This document shows, in pieces, positions 45,676 to 63,172 of a stretch of 64,000 nt of DNA; position 1 is the first letter of the stretch; every line of letters starts with the position of its first letter. This stretch comes from Armillaria gallica. Lineage: Eukaryota > Basidiomycota > Agaricomycetes > Agaricales > Physalacriaceae. The translations under genes and the position numbers were made by a program. The stretch covers positions 1,302,001-1,366,000 of the forward strand of contig JBANDB010000016.1 in NCBI GenBank assembly GCA_037576215.1, read 5' to 3'. A model generated the notes under the pieces. The model did not search any database. It saw nothing but the letters and a program-made list of their open reading frames with translations, and had not been told where the DNA came from.

Positions 45676-46297
45676 TATATCTTTTTTTAGTCTCAGCATG
45701 CTGCTGCTCTTCTTGCCCAAGATTACGCTATACCATATTCAAGGCGACATCCGCCCTATAGCAGCAGCGGGCATCGATTCAATGTCGCTACGTATCGTAT
45801 TGCTCATTATTATCATCGAATCGTATTCAGCGCTGGCATAGCGATTTGATGCTATTGGACTCCCTGAAAGCCAAAAATATCCAATCAGCGGGTGACACAG
45901 TGCTATTAAAGTCCCGTGGGGCGATTGAATACCTAAAATATGCAAGCTTCAACTCATCTACCCTCATCCCCAACTCACCCAACCTCAGTTGTTCCTTCTT
46001 TCAAGCGACTCCTCTTTCTCACGAAGAATAATGAACGCGGAATTCGGAACGATACTACTCGGAGCTTTTATGTCACCGCCGTAGCGATACGGACTTGTCG
46101 AATAGAATCGTTTGTCTCTAGACCGGAAACCAGGGTGGGTATCATTGCTTACTCCATTAGCTTTAGCTCCCTGTTAGAACTAATTATCTTTAAACTGAGT
46201 TTATTCCCAAGCCCGACTTATACCCTCTCAAGTACCATGGTATATAACAGGCTTCATGAATCGAAGTTCGGCAGGTCTTTCACCACTTCTTTCTACC

Positions 46298-48479
46298 ATG
46301 TCTGATTCCACAACAGTGCTTATTGTAAGATTATTTTTTGATCTTCCTACGATTGGTATTCTGATCCAATTCAGTCTGGTGCAGGCCCTTCTGGGCTGGT
46401 GATGGCGCTTACACTTCTCCAGAACGGTATATCTGTTCGAGTAATCGACAGAATTTCCCAGTTCCAAGTCGGCCAACGAGGGGCTGCCCTTTCTGTAAGC
46501 ATCTATATCTTGATTAACATATTGCACGGCACTGACTTCACCTCAGCCCCGAACCTTAGAACATTACAAGCTTCTGGGCTGTTTGGAAGACGTCCAGAAA
46601 GCCGGGCCTATCCTCCACACTCTGGTTCTGTATGACGAAGACGGTATTACCCGCAAGAGGGAAATGCCCATGTTCCCAATCGAAAACAATACCCCTGCTA
46701 CTCCATATGTATGTCACTCCCGTGGATGTTGCTGAATATCACTAAAATTTGGACAGAGAAATGTTCTCGCTGTCGGACAACAGAGTCATGAAGCCATTCT
46801 CCGAAGGCATCTTGCCAAGTTCGGTGTCTTCGTTGAACTTGGAACGGAGCTCTTGGATTTTGAACAGGACGAAGATTCCGTCACTGCCACTCTCTGCAAG
46901 ACCAATGCTGTCGGAGAGACAGTGAAAGAGACCTCGACATTCAAATGGTTGGTAGGCGCTGATGGCGCTACGAGCTTCGTGCGGAAGAAGTTGGGGTTGA
47001 GCTTCCTCGGAACGTGTCGCGAGGCAGAAAAATTCGTCATTGGAGATATTTACATTAAGGACTTGGAGAACAAGCTGGGTCGAAAGGTAAGAGATATCTT
47101 TCATTGTTCGATGGCATAGACTTATTATTTACCTCCTAGATCTGGCATATATGGGGTGATGCGTCTAGGAAGATGTAAGCCCAATCTATAATCTATGCTC
47201 TTCCTGACCTGATCAATGCTCGTATTAGGGCAAGTCTGCGACCATACGAGATACCCGGTGACGACCGGTGCTATTATTTCAGTGGGGGCATAGAGGCTGA
47301 CCACGATTTAATGACCTCGAGCCGTGAAGAGTTCATCAAGTCCTTCTATGAAGTCAGCGGTCGTACGGACATCGAATTTGGTGACCTCATCTATCTCCGT
47401 CCTTATAGGTGTGTTGAATAACGTTTTGCCTCTGTGGTCGTCAAACTAAACGGATGTTAGACCGAACATCCGTATGGTCGACAAATTTGGTTCTGGCCGA
47501 GTATTTGTCGCCGGAGGTATGAGGTTCATCGATCAATAGCGTGTTTATTGACCCGACGCGTCCTACAGATGCTTCTCACGTACACAGCCCCACGGGCGGC
47601 CAGGTACGCTGAACTGTAGCCAGACTTATGAATCCTGATACTGAGCACAATGCTAGGGAATGAACACAGGCATCCAGGACTGTGTGAGTGATGATGAATA
47701 AGTCCCAGTATTTCCGGCTCATGTAAAATACGATTTAGATGAATTTGGGCTGGAAATTAGCCATGGTCGAGAAGGGTCTGGCGCCAAAGACCTTCATGGA
47801 ATCGTACACACACGAACGTCTGCCTGTCGTTGCCTCCATGCTCGACCAGACCACAGCACTCCTCAACAAGACGTTCGGTCGCACTCCCGACAACTTCGAC
47901 GGCTGGAAGAGAGGCTATGAGTTGCGCCAACTTGGTGTTAACTACCGTGGCAGTCCTATCATTGTCGACGAGTCCCCTAGCGACGCGAGCGAGATTGTCG
48001 ACCCTTACCGGTCTGGAAACGACGGCACCGTACGTGGCGGTGACCGTGCCCCAGACGCGCCCGGCTTGATCTCAGTCGGTCAGCCGTCAGACAAATATTT
48101 ATCTACCCTGTTCGACATTTTCGGACCTACGCATCACACCCTCCTCTTGTTCTCCGATGACAAGGAGAAGCAGACCGCTATCCTGGAATCAGTTAAGAAA
48201 TATCCCCCGAATTTCCTGAAGCGCGTAGTTGTTCTGTCCGAGAACACCGATGTCAAGTCCAGTGATCTCCCTGCCGAACTTGTCTTCAAAGATAAGGACG
48301 GGTACGCATACCAGAACTATGTGATCAAGAGCAGGACCTTGGACACCGTCGTCGTTCGTCCGGATGGTGTCATCGGTGCTCTTGTCAGTGGTGTCGATGG
48401 TTTGAAGACCTACTTCGACGGCATATTCACCCCCGATGTCGAGAAAGTGGCGGCGTCGTTGAAATCCTTGACGATCTAG
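46298..48479 (+). CDS. FAD-dependent monooxygenase (phenol hydroxylase / PHBH type)
   Basis: Group A flavoprotein hydroxylase. The start MSDSTTVLI is followed by a 50-nt intron and SGAGPSGLVMALTLLQNG, the dinucleotide-binding motif. Then come RGAALS|PRTLEHYKLLG, FKWLVGADGATSFVRKKLG (the DG motif), VFVAGDASHVHSPTGGQ with GMNTG (second FAD motif), and NLGWKLAMVEKG. The C-terminal part has the thioredoxin-like extension of phenol hydroxylases (PDGVIGALVSG). Introns of about 50 nt throughout; stop at 48477-48479. In the likely metabolite group it would hydroxylate an aromatic or polyketide-like substrate, but the substrate cannot be read from sequence. It converges on the adenylating enzyme gene with only 92 bp between stops. 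Confidence 0.88.
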
Positions 48480-48571
48480 TAACACAGGATGAATAAATGA
48501 ATGTAATATTTAGTTCTTTTTGAAACTTTAGGTTCGCTACTAGATTGGTTTTCTCGGAAATGTTTACTGCC

Positions 48572-51216
48572 CTAATTCCCCAACAAAGCCCGCATATCCA
48601 AGCTGCGCAAAACACGCGCCAGAACTTTGGTATCCGTCTTCCCATTCAAGCTTAGCGGTATGAATTCGACAGGAAGAATATATGCCGGACGCATATAAGC
48701 CGGAAGCTGTACCTGAACGGCTGCTTTCAGCGTTTGCACTAGCGCCTTCGCTTCGTCTGTCTGAACCAACGAAGGAATAGAGTTCCGACGATCGACAACA
48801 GAAACATCATTGCCGAGGGCAAAGAAACTGACAAGCAGCTCCTGTGCACCCACAGCAGGATGGGACGTGATGAAAGTTGAAACGGTGAGCTTCTTGTCTC
48901 CGCCGGCAGCTTGGAGTATGGACGAGATTCCTTCCGTTTCGATGCGCACTCCACGGTATTTGACTTGGCTGTCGATGCGGCCCATGATTTCGATGGAGTG
49001 ATCCGGCATCATGCGAACTGAGTAACATAATTGACATAAGTATTACGCGAGGGGTGAGGAAGGGCTTACCTAGATCACCGGTACGGTACGCTTTACACCC
49101 TGGACTAGGATAATCAATAAACACCTTTGACGTTACGTCAGGAAGGTTATGGTAGCCTGTGGTAGTACATTAATAAGGGCTAGACTGTGGATCATGAGAA
49201 AAGCTTACCGCGTGCAACGAGGGGTCCGCTTATGACCAGCTCTCCCGGACATCCCAAGGGTACCGTATTCAGGTCACGATCAACAACATATGCAGAACAT
49301 GATGGAAAAGCTCTTCCAATGTTTTCTTTGCGGTCATTCATGCCTATCTGCCTCGAAGTACACCCAATCGTGGCTTCCGTAGGACTAGAGGGTAATTAGC
49401 ATCTGTTCGCAAATCCAGTCTAGGTGCCTACCCATAAAAGTTGGCAAGAACTAAGTCTGGTCTCGCCGACCATTTCTTCAATAGCTGGAAATAATCGTCA
49501 AGATATGTCCGGTAAACGAATAAAATTCGACTCACCGAATCTGTGATTTTCTCACCGCCTGACACGAGATATTTGATGGGCAAACCGTCCGGACTCTCCA
49601 GCAAAGCTTCAATCATGCTCGGTACCATACCGATGTGCGTCACACCAATTGAGATGATGTGCTGACGCAGTTGCGTTAACAGTTCAAAACGCGGCGCACT
49701 GACCAGCCGTGAACCGAGGCACCAGCTTTGCACGATTTCAGAGATGTGGACGTCGAACGCGGTAGCTGTTTACGTTAGTGGTGAAATATATACCCTTGAA
49801 GCGGGACTCACATGCTAAAGCTAGACGTTTGTCTGTGTCGGGGTTTGTAACGGGCTTTGGTAGAGCACAGAAGGCGTCCATAGCCCAATACAATCCCCGA
49901 TGAGTTAGGAGGCAGCCCTTGGGGTTTCCAGTGGTACCTGTGACACTATCAGTTGACGATGCAATGGGTTGACCATTATTAAGTACCGGATGTATAGAGA
50001 AGATATGCCAGAGAAGACAGAGTCGCGAGGCAGATATTACTATCATCGAAGTCGGACCCTAATTGCTCCATGAAGGCTGTCGTTATAGGGATTGCGACAT
50101 CGCCAAAGATGGATGCATCTTCAGGAGTGGTGAAGACCCGCCGAGCGCCGCTATCTTCTACGATAAAACGTTTTCTCTCGGCCGGTAGCTCTGGGTCGAT
50201 CTAAAGTAAAAAGTATTAGCGGCATTCTGTCTGTTCAAATTAACACGTACCGAAACGTAACAGCCTCCGGCTTTCAAAATGGCAGCCATGATGATGTAGA
50301 AATGAGATGTTCTCGGGCTACATAGAGCTACTTTGTCTTCTACATGAATACCGTTTACGACTAACCAGCGGGCGAGAATGCTGCTCTGCCGATTATACTC
50401 GCCGTAAGTCAGCAGGAATGGTGGCTTGTCCATGGAAGCATAGATCTCGTGAGCTATGGCATCCGGACGCTTTGACGCATGGTCGAACAACCATTCGAGG
50501 ACGAGATGTTCGCGGTCCAAATCACATGTCTGTGGAGCGCATGAAAGTAAAGGCGAAGGCAGGGCATTTTGTGGCGCCTTTGGAGGGGAATTGGGCGAGC
50601 TGATGATGGCATCGAGGGTTACGCTAACTTGGGCAGCAAGGATTTCGATAGTAGAGGCAGATATCAACGCGCTGTCCGCAAGGAGATCAATTACTACGGA
50701 AAACCCGTCGACGTGGGCCCCGAAGATGATGCCATTGGGTAGGAAGGCGTCATCTCCGGCGTTTCGGACATCCCACACAAAAACCGCACGGACTGGATTC
50801 TGCTCATCAATGATACCCAATTCTAGACGCGCGTCATCCAAACACACTTCTTCGTCGACACTATCAGCCTGTGTGGTGAGCATCTGGACGAAGCTATTCC
50901 ATGTCGGCGCGAGTTCGAAGTCCAATCGAGCGCGTATAGGGCGCAGTAGGACGCCTTCAGGATCTTGTAGATATACGACAGAGGTTTCTGCGAAGAGATA
51001 GTCCTGATGATCCAGGTATCGCATTAGCATATTGGCGAAGGCGGCGCGTAGCTGTGACTGTGCAGTTGGTGAGATGCGTCCATCAGGAGAGATCAGGGGC
51101 TTGGAGAGGCCGGGAGAGATTTTGTGCGCAATGCTACACGGACCCGACGAGGGAAGACGGTGTTGAGAGCCGAGGTCGGGGAGGGGATGGAAAACGTAGC
51201 TTTTGAAAGAAGCCAT
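48572..51216 (-). CDS. NRPS-like adenylating enzyme, half C domain plus A domain
   Basis: The first 230 residues resemble the C-terminal half of an NRPS condensation domain (LRAAFANMLMRYLDHQDYLF and a matching helix before the linker), without an HHxxxDG site. A complete adenylation domain follows: LTYGEYNRQS, YTSGTTGNPKGCLLTHRG (A3), TAFDVHISEIVQSW (A4, with the aspartate that usually binds an amino group), NFYGPTEATIG (A5), YRTGDL (A7), GRIDSQVKYRGVRIE (A8) and LNGKTD with the catalytic lysine (A10). It ends about 20 residues later (LDMRALLGN), so there is no carrier, reductase or thioesterase domain. About seven introns. It should activate an amino acid and hand it to a separate acceptor. 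It shares a 275-bp promoter region with the ABC gene. Confidence 0.85.
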
Positions 51217-51491
51217 GAATTCAGAGTCGTCGTCCGGTTACTAGGACGGCCGTATTTATTTAACGCTGCCTTAAGCATGTTGGGTAGGTAGTGACGAATG
51301 GCGGACTGGACTAAATGCGGATCAGGTAGCGGCGTGGAACCAGATTGTAGAAGCATGCGGTATCGTATCAGATAGTACCTCGGTCTTATCAGATAATCTT
51401 GGCATCTTATCGGAGAACCCACCCGAACAAAATTTCCACAACTCCATGCTTACGCAGGGTGGTCGTCTTACAATACTCTTTCTCTGCTACC
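51217..51491. promoter_or_regulatory. Bidirectional promoter of adenylation and ABC genes
   Basis: The 275 bp between two divergent start codons must carry both promoters, which makes co-regulation likely. No TATA box or named factor site was clear by eye. Confidence 0.55.
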
Positions 51492-57171
<5,680 letters not shown>

Positions 57172-58560
57172 GAGACCGCAACCGAAGACGGCGAATGCCT
57201 ATGGGTCATAGCGACGTTGCGCGCTTGATCCAGAACTTAGAATACATGATAGATACGTTAAGGGGTACATAGATGATTGATTCACTCCCACATGTATCCT
57301 CTAGCTGCATTAATTAATACACAAAGCGATAACCCGAGAGTATTTACAAGGCTGACGAATGGTCCCGAGCACATTCTGTCGTTCCTCGCACACCCGGGTT
57401 TGTGTCGCATGTTCTGGGAAGCGTTTCGCACTTTCACGGTCATTAAAACGACCAAAACTAAAGCCGCCTCATCGATGATCCGGTGACCGACACTGAGGTC
57501 CGGTGAAAGGTACCATATGCAAATTGCATTAGAGAGAATCACATTGCGAAGAGAGAAACCTTGTCGGGGCTTAGTAGTCCTAGGCTTTCCAGCAAGAAGA
57601 GTCGTGGTACTTCTTGTCGTCCTTCTTGCCATCTTTACCTCCCTGTTGCCATTGTCCCAGGTCCGAAGGATGTCAATATTCTCGTCGACGACTGAGATAC
57701 TAGTGAACTTGACCCATGCTTGCCAGGGCCCGGTGTCCTCAACTCTATCCTCATGAGCAAACTAGAAAAATCATTGGATACAGGGGGGAAATGGAGTCGA
57801 CATCAGACAGACCCTGGCTTACATTCGTCGCTCTTGTAAAGGATCAGGTTCTGGTAGTCTCGTCCCTTCAGGTATGATCAAAACTGTGATCCGCTAGTAC
57901 GCTTCGGTCCGTTCCACGTGCTTCAAAATATTATCGAGTCGTTTGAAAAACTCCCCTCACGGAGGTTCTTACAATCCGAAGGGTAAGCATCCATGACTAA
58001 GTGAGGAGATACCGGCCGATCTCGTAGGAATTTTTTTTGACGTTGCTGGTGCTGAGGGAGTACTTGCCTTTGTTCCACCCCGTGAATCTTTCTTGTGCCT
58101 AAATACCGGTGCTCAGTTCTGCCCCCACCGCGGCTGTTGCCTTGTCGCAAGTAGTTCTTGTTGCCGTTCTATCATTTGCAGGTGCTTTCGGATATTTGAT
58201 TTTGCGCGGCTGCCGTCCCCGTAGTTGGATGGCAAACTTTCCCTTTCTTCTTATAAATCATATAAATATGGTGCTGGATGTGTGTCCTACATATAGAAGC
58301 ACCAGAGGGACAAGGAAACAATGCCATGGCAGCGGATTCCCAAACTCTAAGGGAGATACACAAATTGAAAGGAAACAATCGGGGTCCCGGCAACTGCCGC
58401 TGCTCGCGTAGGCGCACACGGTAGCTGACATCTGAAATTATTGACATGCTGGCATTATCATAGCTCCGAAAACACGAGACTCATCGACCTTGATTTTTCC
58501 GGAATCGGGATTAGGGAGTCTATGTACTGGCTAATTTTTCATGATAGTATTCAAGACATG
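57172..58560. other. Unclear region downstream of ABC gene
   Basis: Holds the remnant described next. Other frames here, including a hydrophobic plus-strand one (VALSQVVLVAVLSFAGAFGY), lack supporting context. Confidence 0.35.
57590..58150 (-). pseudogene. Unrecognised gene or gene remnant
   Basis: Minus-strand text looks coding but does not form one clean frame. In order of reading: GWNKGKYSLSTSNVKKNSYE, FFKRLDNILKHVERTEA after a possible intron, GRDYQNLILYKSDE, a canonical 60-nt intron, then EDTGPWQAWVKFTSISVVDE and NIDILRTWDNG. A TGA stands directly before the GRDYQN segment without an acceptor between them. Family not recognised. It may be a decayed gene or one whose exons I misread. Confidence 0.35.
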
Positions 58561-58701
58561 GCGTAGAAAGATCGTCACCAGTTTATACAAGTGAATAATG
58601 ATATATCTCTGGCTGTAATCCAAGGTTCGAAAAGTAATATCCAAAGCCTCGAAACGTTATGCATATCTAACCGTAAATATGTCCTTTCGCGGCATCCTTC
58701 C

Positions 58702-59555
58702 TCAGGCCGTACGACCCAAGCGACACAGCGCCAGAGCGGCGCGCAACATATCATCGTCTGGCTCAGCATGGCGACGCACAGCGATGTTTCCTCCCGGCCC
58801 CTTCGTACACCTTGGATCATTTGTACTCCAGACCCTTGGGGGGGTGATGGCTTCATCAGTCGCATCGTCCGTCTCGTCTCCGTCATCGACCGGTCCCCTC
58901 TCCTTTTCTGCCATCCTACGACGCGCGCATGCCCATTCCAAGGTATGCCTCCGCGTGAGCTTGCCAAAAGCCACGTACTCCTTCTCTGGAGGGCTCGTAG
59001 GAGGAGCTGGTGGCGACGAGGGCATATTGTCCCAAAGAGACGCGTTGCGATCCTGCTTGCGAGACGGGGTGCCGGGTGTATGGTGTCGTTCTGAGCGCGA
59101 AGCAATATGGTCGAGTGACGGGCGCGCCGCGAGCTGCGACGCGTAGGGTTTGGATTTAGATTTGGGCTTAGGCTTCGGCTTTGGAGCAGCGTCGACAGTA
59201 GTGTCGCAGGGGGATGGTATACTATTCAATGACCCCTTGCGCTCCATCTGGCGCTTGTTTTGGAACCAAATGGTGACGGACTTAAGCTCCCTTGAATTTG
59301 ATATAAGGACGACGGCGGAATCAAATTTTTCGCGAGATGATACACATACATTGCACCTGCTTTTGCTACACCATCGCGCTGCTCCCGCGATGGGTGGGAC
59401 GTTTGATGAAAAAGATTTTCGAGCATCATGAGCTGCACGCTGGTAAAGCGTTTCCGAGTGCGTCGTGAGCGGGTGCTGGTGTTGCTTCCGGCGTCGTCCG
59501 ACTCGACACTAGTCGTCGAGGACGTCCTCGAGAGAGCGGGGGATACCAAGGGCAT
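58702..59555 (-). CDS. Homeodomain transcription factor
   Basis: Two exons (59555-59350 and 59290-58702) give 264 aa. The homeodomain lies near residues 30-90: TRKRFTSVQLMMLENLFHQT, SHPSREQRDGVAKAGAMELK and SVTIWFQNKRQMERKG. WFQNKR is the recognition helix. A GTATGT donor inside the domain was chosen because the alternative GTGCAA donor breaks the frame. After it comes a lysine/proline repeat ([13 protein letters not shown]), a possible nuclear signal, then a serine/proline-rich tail with RRHTLEWACARRRM. It resembles the non-mating-type homeodomain regulators of mushroom development (Hom1/Hom2-like). That identity is by memory of the domain only. It is compact, with little beyond the domain. 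Confidence 0.85.
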
Positions 59556-59612
59556 GGGGTATAGATGTGGCAGAAAGAGGGAAACGGCAGGTGGGTGATG
59601 GGACGTGAACGA

Positions 59613-59620
59613 CTTATATA
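59613..59620 (-). promoter_or_regulatory. TATA box of homeodomain gene
   Basis: TATATAAG on the minus strand, 58-65 bp before the ATG at 59555. It supports that ATG over the in-frame position at 59642, which would lie upstream of the box. Confidence 0.55.
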
Positions 59621-59724
59621 ATACTTTCCAATTCCAACCCAAACGTCGCGTACGCGTTAGTCACGTGTATGGCGCATTCCGTCCGCTTAGATAAGCCGTA
59701 TCAACGCGCACCGATTAGTCCAAT

Positions 59725-60183
59725 TTGTCCACTAACGGCCGTCATGGTCGACTTTGTGCGGTTTCAAAACACAAATACAAGGATAAAAATCACCAGTTGT
59801 TACAAACTTTTACATCTGTATGGGAAGGCGAGGCTCTGGGTCATTCAGATGCGACCCTTTTTATCTTCCAGCATAATTCGTATCGATTCAAGATGGAATC
59901 CGGTGGCGAGGCGATTCTTTCGCTTTTGTGGAAGGCCATGAAACAGTCGAGGGACTTTACCTTACTGATTCGAGTGCGGGGATTGCTGCTGCGTCCCGCC
60001 TTGGTGCGCACCCGGCCCGCTATGCCGGCCGTCACTTTTTTCAAGTACCGCTCGTCCCCCCTTCCACAGAATCCAGACTCTACGTTTATGCATGATTTTC
60101 TTCATGCGTTGAGTCAGGTTTACGAGGCTAATCGAATAATAGTGGAAAACTTGCGGGTCTGTTTCGCTGCATTTCCTCGCTAA
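59725..60183 (+). CDS. Possible small ORF, 152 aa
   Basis: An uninterrupted frame in the divergent region between the homeodomain and deacetylase genes, with text such as ESGGEAILSLLWKAMKQSRD. No recognised domain, no splice or promoter support. It could be chance or part of a leader transcript. Confidence 0.2.
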   Translation: MSTNGRHGRLCAVSKHKYKDKNHQLLQTFTSVWEGEALGHSDATLFIFQHNSYRFKMESGGEAILSLLWKAMKQSRDFTLLIRVRGLLLRPALVRTRPAMPAVTFFKYRSSPLPQNPDSTFMHDFLHALSQVYEANRIIVENLRVCFAAFPR

Positions 60184-60519
60184 AACTGGATATTAACCGG
60201 GTCAAACTGCAATTGCTTCCGCTAAATTACCGCCACTACTCTCGCTGCATCCCATTATCATGTCTGCAGATGCTGCTTTCTTTCTTTCTGTTGGATCTCG
60301 TATGGCTGACCAATTTCTGGGCCCGCATGGCAATCGTCCAAGGGTTTGTTTAGAAACATGTAGGCTCAGACTGGCGAGACTCGTCCACTCCTTTTCAGCT
60401 TGGTCTCGTTCCTTTCTCTGTGGCCGCGTTCCTTTCTCTACGGCCAACAATCCCCTCGACCTTCTTGTTCATTCCACACTGTTTAGCCCCTTCTACTGAG
60501 CAGCAGACGCGATTGCTTG

Positions 60520-62850
60520 ATGTTGTTGGCGGTCTTTTCGATATTCTTCGTGCCCTTGGCGGTATTTGCCCAGGATGGCAGTATTACTGTGTCTACAACG
60601 AGCGCAGAAGCGGCAAGCTACTCTTGTGATAGTACTCAATGTCGACTTCCGCACTGCAACTGCGCCAGTACAAACCCGCCTGGTGGGCTAAGTCCGGTGA
60701 GTATCCAATATGCTCGCCATCTTCAGCTTCTCTCTTCTCTCGCTTTTTCTACAAATGCGGTGACAGGGGCTGGTGTTAGCATCATCCAGAGAATATCTGG
60801 GAGATACCTTGATGCTTGAGGGTGAACGGTGACTAGTCGCTGCAGATATGCATTCGGTATACTCGGATGCATAGCGTTGCGTACATGTCTTCCTGATCGC
60901 CTTTCAGACTCACGTCCCTCAGAGTGAAAAGGCAGGAAGGCTTACCTTTTCCTCGTCGGCCTTCTCCATTTTGGATATCTATACTTTTGTTATTGATATC
61001 TTGATGAAGCACCGGAGAAGCACTGTTCTCAACATTTTCTTTATCTAGGCAGATACTCCCCAATTTATTGTCTTCACTGCCGATGACGCTATTCAATCCT
61101 ACACCCTCGATTCTGTGAACCAGTTTCTCGCCCAGAGACAGAACCCTAATGGTTGTCGTCCCAAGATGACATATTATACGTCACTCAATTATACAAATTA
61201 TACGCTAGTGACAGGTGCGCGCGACGTCGGTGATCCCGACATATTTTATTAACGGATCATTCAGATTGGTATGTTGCCGGGAACGAAATCGCAGATCACA
61301 CGTAGGGGATATTCGTAGGCTCTAACCATAAATTTACTCTTTTCATCCAGGATGACCCACGTCGGAAGTCCGCCGAACAATGAAATTGATGGAAATTTGA
61401 TCGCTTTGAACGCTCTTGCCGGGATCCCGCTGGCCTCTATCAAAGGGTTCCGTGCGCCATTCCTCAATTACACAGTCGATACCCTTCAACACCTTGCGGA
61501 TGCAGGCTTCACATATGACTCCAGTGCCTCTGCATCGATACCCGTGACTGACCCCAGCTCCGATGCATATTGGCCCTATACTTTGGATTACGGTCTTGCC
61601 AACGATTGCCTCATGGTTGAAAATTTGTGCAAGGGCAGACCTAAGCTTCCCGGCTTCTGGGAGATTCCGATGTACGCCATGTTTGATAGCAGAGGTGCTA
61701 GCGGCCCGCACTTGATGGATCCTTGGTTGTGAGTGCAGTTTCCGTTGTGGTAATATCATAGCTGATTATTTGCTCTGGCCCTTAGAGACATTGCGGATGG
61801 TAATAGCCAGCCGAATGATACTGCTACACTGGAGTTTATGAAGAATACATTTACTGCGCACTACAATGGCAATCGGCAACCATTTGGGTTATATACTCAT
61901 CCTATTCACCTCGCTGTAGGTCGACTGTCGTTCTCCCGCATCCTGCAGACCTATCAGGGTTTTTAGCGAGGCTATCCGGGAGTCCCGGTCCCTACGTCGA
62001 CCATCAATATGATCAATGAGTTCCTCGACTGGGCCCAAGAACAGCAGAATGGTACGGTCTTTCCTTTCTGCCGTTGATGACGTTATATTCGCCCATTTCT
62101 AGTCTGGATTGTTTCTAGTGAACAGCTCCTTGCTTGGGTCCAGACACCCCAGTCGGTTTCGGCTCTGAACAGCTTTGATGCCTTGAAGTGTTCCACGCCT
62201 GACGTAGACGCCTCTTTGCAGATATGCAACGGTATCCCGCAGAACGAGCAAGGTCTGTTGTCTCACTGCGCATTCTCTGATTTTCCCTTCTTCACATGTG
62301 TACGTTGGAGCATATGATTATGGTCGTAATCATTGAACAACGACTGATTGCCCATTCTTCCAGTACGGCTGTCCTGAGATCGAACCAACGCCAGAGAACC
62401 CGAACCCTGCCCAGGTCGTTCCCGGCGGTGATACTGCTCGTTTCCGGCGTGAGTGTCTTTAGTTTGTCCATCTTGTACAGAAGCTGTCTAATATATGCTT
62501 TTCAAGTACCGACGAACTGTTCCACGCCTTTCTGGGATCCAATCAAGGGCGAGTGTCTTTGTACATCTGACACCTGCTCGTTTACCGATGGCTCGAGGCC
62601 CATTGGAGTAAGTCGTTTCGTTATACGGGTGATATGACCTAACTGAGCTGGGCAGCCAAACGGGGCGAATCTGACTGGTGGTGGGACTGGAGGAACTTCC
62701 ACCACGACTGAAATAGGGATTGCGTCTACCACTGCGTACATCCCGTTCAACGGGGCTTTACCTTCATTACCTCCCGGTGTGACGCTTGCTGTTATTATGG
62801 CGTTGATTGGAGCCGGGATGGGCACCTTTGAGGTTCTTGTTCGCGTGTAA
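60520..62850 (+). CDS. Chitin-deacetylase-like CE4 enzyme, secreted and membrane-anchored
   Basis: Starts at the ATG 60520 with a signal peptide (MLLAVFSIFFVPLAVFAQDG), then a cysteine-rich segment (CRLPHCNCASTNPPGG). The CE4 NodB-like domain has FIVFTADDAIQSYT (motif 1), DHTMTHVGSPP (motif 2, metal-binding histidines), and GFRAPFLNYT (motif 3). WEIPMYAM, LYTHPIHLA and WIVSSEQLLAWVQTP follow. A second cysteine-rich part (CECLC-like, CLCTSDTCSF) precedes a serine/threonine/glycine stretch and a C-terminal hydrophobic segment (LAVIMALIGAGMGTF), which suggests a GPI anchor. These enzymes convert chitin to chitosan in the wall. Intron 1 (60697-61048, 352 nt) is far longer than the rest. Confidence 0.87.
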
Positions 62851-63172
62851 AGCATTTTGGACATTCATTTCATTGCGAACGCCGCAGCATACCTTTCGGA
62901 ATTTATATCTCCGGACTTGATTGGGACCCTTGCATAAGAACTTCGTTTTAGGTTTTTGCGTACAACTCTCTTCCTTGATATCGATTTAATTTTCCTTCTG
63001 ATATTGTATAGATAGCTCTACGCTAATATGCTGCTAGTTGTGCGGCTTTTCGGATAAGATAATTAATACATCAATTGGTATATTTATATTATGAGCAGAA
63101 ATTGTCGGTCTAGCTGGGATAAGATGGCTCGTCCTGAATGAAGCCTTATACGCAATGCAACAAGATTAGGAG
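62851..63172. other. Intergenic between converging genes
   Basis: AT-rich 3' flank of the deacetylase gene. No gene seen. Confidence 0.4.

Larger units (their letters stand above)
43876..46297. other. 2.4-kb divergent intergenic region
   Basis: Separates the divergent MFS and monooxygenase genes. Apart from MITE-like elements M2 and M3 no gene was seen. It probably contains both promoters. Confidence 0.5.

Noticed and set aside
45427..45680. Short repeated AACGCGTAAC units considered as a CRISPR-like array
   Set aside because: Units are irregular, in both orientations and inside a TA-flanked inverted-repeat element of a eukaryote.
50456..51001. 181-aa plus-strand ORF
   Set aside because: Antisense to the first exon of the NRPS-like gene.
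58109..58411. 100-aa plus-strand ORF with a hydrophobic start
   Set aside because: Overlaps minus-strand coding-like segments, has no promoter or downstream exons, and no known family.
58591..59146. Plus-strand ORFs of 155-167 aa
   Set aside because: Antisense to the long second exon of the homeodomain gene.
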